The notes beneath the pieces are model-generated. The model saw only the letters and a list, made by a program, of their open reading frames with translations, ran no database searches and was not told the origin of the DNA. A stretch of DNA of 8,342 nt from an uncultured Acidobacteriaceae bacterium (GTDB lineage: Bacteria; Acidobacteriota; Terriglobia; Terriglobales; Acidobacteriaceae), in NCBI GenBank assembly GCA_903842845.1, contig CAIMNN010000535.1, positions 1 through 8,342 on the forward strand, read 5' to 3'. Below are positions 5,871 to 8,342 of this stretch, one piece after another. The first letter of the stretch is position 1. Each line of letters starts with the position of its first letter. The position numbers were made by a program, and so were the translations under genes.

Positions 5871-7955
5871 GTGTATTTGGAACTTCAGCAGCGGCTTACC
5901 GCGCGGTTAAAGACCGTGCTGGTCGATTTATATAAGCTTCAGCCGTCCGATGTGGACCCGGCAGTCTTTGCCGTCGAGCAGCCGCCGGAGCTTGCGTTTG
6001 GCGAGTACGCGCTGCCGGCAGCGCTGAAGTTGGCGCGCGCGCTGCGCAAGTCGCCGAAGATGATCGCGGAGGAGATTGCCGCGGCGCTGACGCCGATGGA
6101 GGGCTTTGCGAGTTTTGAAGTAGCCGGTGCGGGTTACATCAACGCGAAGCTGGACCGTGCGCATTTGGCGAAGTTGCTGGCGGCGGGTGCGGAGCGTGAG
6201 CAGCCGAAGCGCGACCGCGTGCTGGTGGAGCATACGAGCATCAATCCCAACAAGGCTGCGCATATCGGGCACTTGAGGAATGCGATTCTTGGCGACACGT
6301 TTGTGTTGCTGCTCAGGGCGGCGGGGCACTCGGTTGCTGTGCAGAACTACATTGACAACACCGGCGTGCAGGTTGCGGATGTGGTTGTGGGCTTTGAGCA
6401 TCTCGAAAAGAAATCGAAGGCCGACGTTCAAGCGCTGATCGCGGGCAGTGGTGGTGGAAGCAGGAAGAGCTTCGATTATTTGTGCTGGGATATTTATGCG
6501 CGAGTCTCGCAGTGGTACAGCGAGGGAACGCTGGAAGAGCAGGCGGCGAAGAAGCAGCTGAGATTAGACACGCTTCACCTTCTGGAGCATGGCGGCAACG
6601 CGACATCGGAGTTGGCGGAGCTGATATCGACCGCTGTGCTGCGGCGGCATCTTGAGACGATGGCTCGGCTGGGTATTGAGTACGACTTTTTGCCGCGCGA
6701 GAGCGAGATACTGCACCTTAAATTCTGGGAGTCGGCGTTTGAAAAGTTGAAAGCTACGGGAGTTCTCTATCTTGAGACCGAAGGCAAAAATAAAAACTGC
6801 TGGGTGATGCGGCGTATGGGCGCGGAGATGAATGAGGGTCTCGACGAGGACGCGAAGGTGATTGTGCGCTCGAACGGGACTGTCACGTATGTGGGCAAAG
6901 ACATTGCGTACCACATGTGGAAGTTCGGCCTGCTGGGGCGCGATTTCGGTTACAAGATTTTTCATACCTATCCCACGCACACTTGTTGGATATCTTGCGA
7001 GCACGGCGAGAAGGAGCATCCGCATTTTGGCGGTGTTGAGGCGATCTACAACGTGATTGATTCGCGGCAGAGCGACCCGCAGTCGAACGTGATCCAGGCG
7101 TTGCGCGGCATGGGGCACACGGCCGAGGCCGACAGATATACGCACTTCAGCTATGAGATGGTGGCGCTGACACCACGCTATGCCGAGGAGCTTGGCTACA
7201 CGGTCAGCGACGAGGACAAGAAGAAAGCGTACATCGAAGTGAGCGGGCGCAAGGGCTTTGGCGTGAAAGCCGATGACCTGATGGACCTGATGATTGCGGC
7301 CGCGCGCGGTGAGACTTTGAAGCGGCATACGGATTGGAGCGAGGCCGAGGTTGATAAGACGTCAGAGCAGATTGCTTACGGCGCGCTGCGGTATTTTATG
7401 TTGCGGTTCACGCGGAACTCTGTGATCGCGTTTGACCAGAAGGACGCGCTGGCTATCGAAGGCGAAACGGGGCCGTATGTGCAGTACGCGCTGGTGCGGG
7501 CGAAGAATATTTTCCGCAAGGCGGGCGTGACGCCTGAAGAAGCATTAGCGGGGCTAGCGGAGAATGCGGAGCTGGCAAAACCAACGGTGCTAGCGGAGTC
7601 AGCGGAGAAAGCGGAGTTAGCAAAACCAACGGTGCTAGCGGAGTCAGCGGAGAAAGCGGAGTTAGCAAAGACTCTGGGCGGCGATGAAGGTGCAGACATT
7701 TGGGCGCTGCTGGTGCGGGCGTCGAAGCGGAGCTTTGTGTTGGAGCAGTCGCTTGTGAGCAGCGAGCCGGCGTATCTGGCGAAGCATGCGTTCCAGATGG
7801 CGCAGGAGTTCAGCAATTTTTATCACAAGCATCATATTTTGAATGAAGAGAACGAAACGCGGAAAAAGCTGCTTTTGGCGACGGCGGCGATAGCGCTGCG
7901 GGAGCTGGTTAAGACGCTGGAATTGCTGGGGATAGAAGCGCCGGAGATGATGTGA
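5871..7955 (+). CDS. argS: Arginyl-tRNA synthetase
   Basis: This class I synthetase charges tRNA-Arg with arginine. The 694 residues include the N-terminal ArgRS-specific (Add-1) domain to about 105. The catalytic Rossmann core follows, with SINPNKAAHIGHLRNA (HIGH at 131-134) and VQNYIDNTGVQVADV (157-171). The GRKGFGVKADDL segment (459-470) lies where ArgRS enzymes carry a variant of the KMSKS loop. GETGPYVQYALVRA (531-544) opens the C-terminal DALR anticodon-binding domain, which ends in FSNFYHKHHIL and LRELVKTLELLGIEAPEMM. It is longer than the 550-650 residues of most ArgRS, partly because of a three-unit 15-residue repeat at 556-600. The start is GTG at 5871; an in-frame TGA at 5838-5840 leaves no ATG upstream, and GGGAG lies nine bases before. 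It diverges from metG. Confidence 0.97.
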   Translation: MYLELQQRLTARLKTVLVDLYKLQPSDVDPAVFAVEQPPELAFGEYALPAALKLARALRKSPKMIAEEIAAALTPMEGFASFEVAGAGYINAKLDRAHLAKLLAAGAEREQPKRDRVLVEHTSINPNKAAHIGHLRNAILGDTFVLLLRAAGHSVAVQNYIDNTGVQVADVVVGFEHLEKKSKADVQALIAGSGGGSRKSFDYLCWDIYARVSQWYSEGTLEEQAAKKQLRLDTLHLLEHGGNATSELAELISTAVLRRHLETMARLGIEYDFLPRESEILHLKFWESAFEKLKATGVLYLETEGKNKNCWVMRRMGAEMNEGLDEDAKVIVRSNGTVTYVGKDIAYHMWKFGLLGRDFGYKIFHTYPTHTCWISCEHGEKEHPHFGGVEAIYNVIDSRQSDPQSNVIQALRGMGHTAEADRYTHFSYEMVALTPRYAEELGYTVSDEDKKKAYIEVSGRKGFGVKADDLMDLMIAAARGETLKRHTDWSEAEVDKTSEQIAYGALRYFMLRFTRNSVIAFDQKDALAIEGETGPYVQYALVRAKNIFRKAGVTPEEALAGLAENAELAKPTVLAESAEKAELAKPTVLAESAEKAELAKTLGGDEGADIWALLVRASKRSFVLEQSLVSSEPAYLAKHAFQMAQEFSNFYHKHHILNEENETRKKLLLATAAIALRELVKTLELLGIEAPEMM
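7536..7670 (+). repeat. In-frame 45-bp tandem repeat inside argS
   Basis: Two adjacent 45-base units (7581-7625 and 7626-7670) differ only at the last base and encode PTVLAESAEKAELAK twice. The preceding 45 bases (7536-7580) are a diverged third copy ending in AENAELAK. The units keep the reading frame and lie between the first helix of the anticodon-binding domain and the WALLVRASKR helix. The Ala/Glu/Lys/Leu composition suggests extra helix. The near-identity of the last two units points to a recent duplication. Confidence 0.95.
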
Positions 7956-7956
7956 G

Positions 7957-8004
7957 CACAGTTTCACAGCGACTGTGAGCGGGGCTAATTTCGAACTGTG
8001 TTTT
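7957..8004 (+). terminator. Possible intrinsic terminator of argS
   Basis: An outer stem CACAGTT (7957-7963) with AACTGTG (7994-8000) is followed by TTTT (8001-8004). Inside it is a perfect 6-bp hairpin, TCACAG (7964-7969), loop CGA, CTGTGA (7973-7978). It starts two bases after the argS stop. The unpaired bases on one side and short T run make it weaker than the metG terminator. Confidence 0.4.
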
Positions 8005-8247
8005 GGCGTTTAAATGAATCAAGATGAAGAAGTTAAGCGGAGCTTCACAGTTTCACAGTGCGATTATTCCAGTTGGCCGCGCTGCTGATGTTGCGGTTTT
8101 GCGCGGGGCAAGATGAATCAAATCAACGAATGTTGATGAAGCTGTGGTGAAAACCATACCAGCGGCATAGCGGTTTTGTGCGTTTGCTGGTGCGCAGTGT
8201 TGCGGGTGATGAATTGAGTGATGGATAGATTGTGGCAGAGTGGCGGG

Positions 8248-8253
8248 TATAAA
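8248..8253 (+). promoter_or_regulatory. Possible -10 element upstream of the gene starting at 8324
   Basis: TATAAA matches five of six consensus -10 bases and lies 70 bases before the next start codon. No good -35 is present 16-18 bases upstream, so the sigma factor class and use are uncertain. Confidence 0.3.
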
Positions 8254-8323
8254 AGTGCAAAGAACAGCGTCTAGTCAATAGCGCCTAGCCATTCGTGTCA
8301 AAGGGAGAACGTAAGGGATTGAG

Positions 8324-8342
8324 ATGATCAATTTCTTCGCGC
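8324..8342 (+). CDS. Start of an unidentified protein-coding gene, cut by the window edge
   Basis: The ATG at 8324 opens a frame reading MINFFA before the window ends. AAGGG at 8313-8317, six bases upstream, is a good ribosome binding site, and a possible -10 lies at 8248-8253. Six residues are too few to name a family. The short hydrophobic start could be a membrane or export signal, but it could equally be a soluble protein. Confidence 0.5.

Larger units (their letters stand above)
7956..8323. other. Noncoding interval after argS, rich in short repeats
   Basis: I see no convincing gene in these 368 bases; the frames break into pieces of about 25 codons or fewer. The exact 13-mer CACAGTTTCACAG occurs at 7957-7969 and 8046-8058. 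CACAG or its complement CTGTG occurs at least seven times between 7957 and 8146. A perfect inverted repeat, ATCAAC (8122-8127) with GTTGAT (8132-8137), and a weaker AAAACC/GGTTTT pair (8150-8155, 8172-8177) follow. ATGAATCAA also occurs twice (8014 and 8113). The interval could hold a leader or small RNA for the next gene, but nothing proves it. Confidence 0.6.

Noticed and set aside
6564..7328. Minus-strand open frame of 254 codons inside argS
   Set aside because: It is antisense to the conserved ArgRS core and has no family features; it is a shadow of argS.
7536..7670. Tandem repeat considered as a CRISPR array
   Set aside because: The units are directly adjacent without spacers, keep the argS reading frame and occur inside a conserved gene.
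8014..8088. Short plus-strand frame (24 residues, MNQDEEVKRSF...)
   Set aside because: There is no ribosome binding site, it runs through the CACAG repeat, and it is short enough to arise by chance.

Overview
This 8.3 kb window is bacterial chromosome: dense housekeeping genes of moderately high GC, with short pieces that look acquired. The character of the proteins (long-chain prenyl synthase, YajQ, TatD, MetG with a C-terminal tRNA-binding domain, ArgRS) and the gene style suggest an acidobacterium of the Acidobacteriaceae/Terriglobales kind. That placement is an inference from family resemblance; the window has no rRNA marker.

Layout. Positions 1-249 hold an AT-rich hicA-type toxin gene on the plus strand with an in-frame TAA at codon 35. 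It runs tail to tail into a minus-strand cluster that, read in its own direction, is vapB-vapC-tatD-yajQ-polyprenyl diphosphate synthase (3477 down to 257). A VapBC toxin-antitoxin pair heads this cluster, with its own promoter, a doubled 10-bp operator-like repeat and a strong ribosome binding site. The next gene upstream on the same strand is metG (5738-3600), which ends at a good intrinsic terminator just before the vapBC promoter. The arrangement looks like a TA module inserted between metG and tatD. argS (5871-7955) diverges from metG across a 132-bp gap. It carries an in-frame 45-bp tandem duplication that adds an Ala/Glu/Lys-rich 15-residue repeat at the edge of the anticodon-binding domain. 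Positions 7956-8323 are noncoding and hold a hairpin that could end argS, a cluster of CACAG/CTGTG motifs and a possible promoter. The first six codons of an unidentified gene follow at 8324.

How the genes fit together. MetG and ArgS charge tRNAs. TatD is a metal-dependent DNase-family hydrolase, YajQ a nucleotide-binding protein, and the prenyl synthase probably makes the quinone (menaquinone) side chain. The VapBC pair is the likely autoregulated unit; because no clear terminator follows vapC, its transcript may run on into the housekeeping genes. Five of the six intact genes other than yajQ and vapC, and five of seven complete intact genes overall plausibly excluding only those two, begin with GTG or TTG rather than ATG. 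I see no wholly new system. The best items for follow-up are the argS repeat, the TA module heading a housekeeping operon, the unusual VapB tail and the repeat-rich noncoding stretch after argS.
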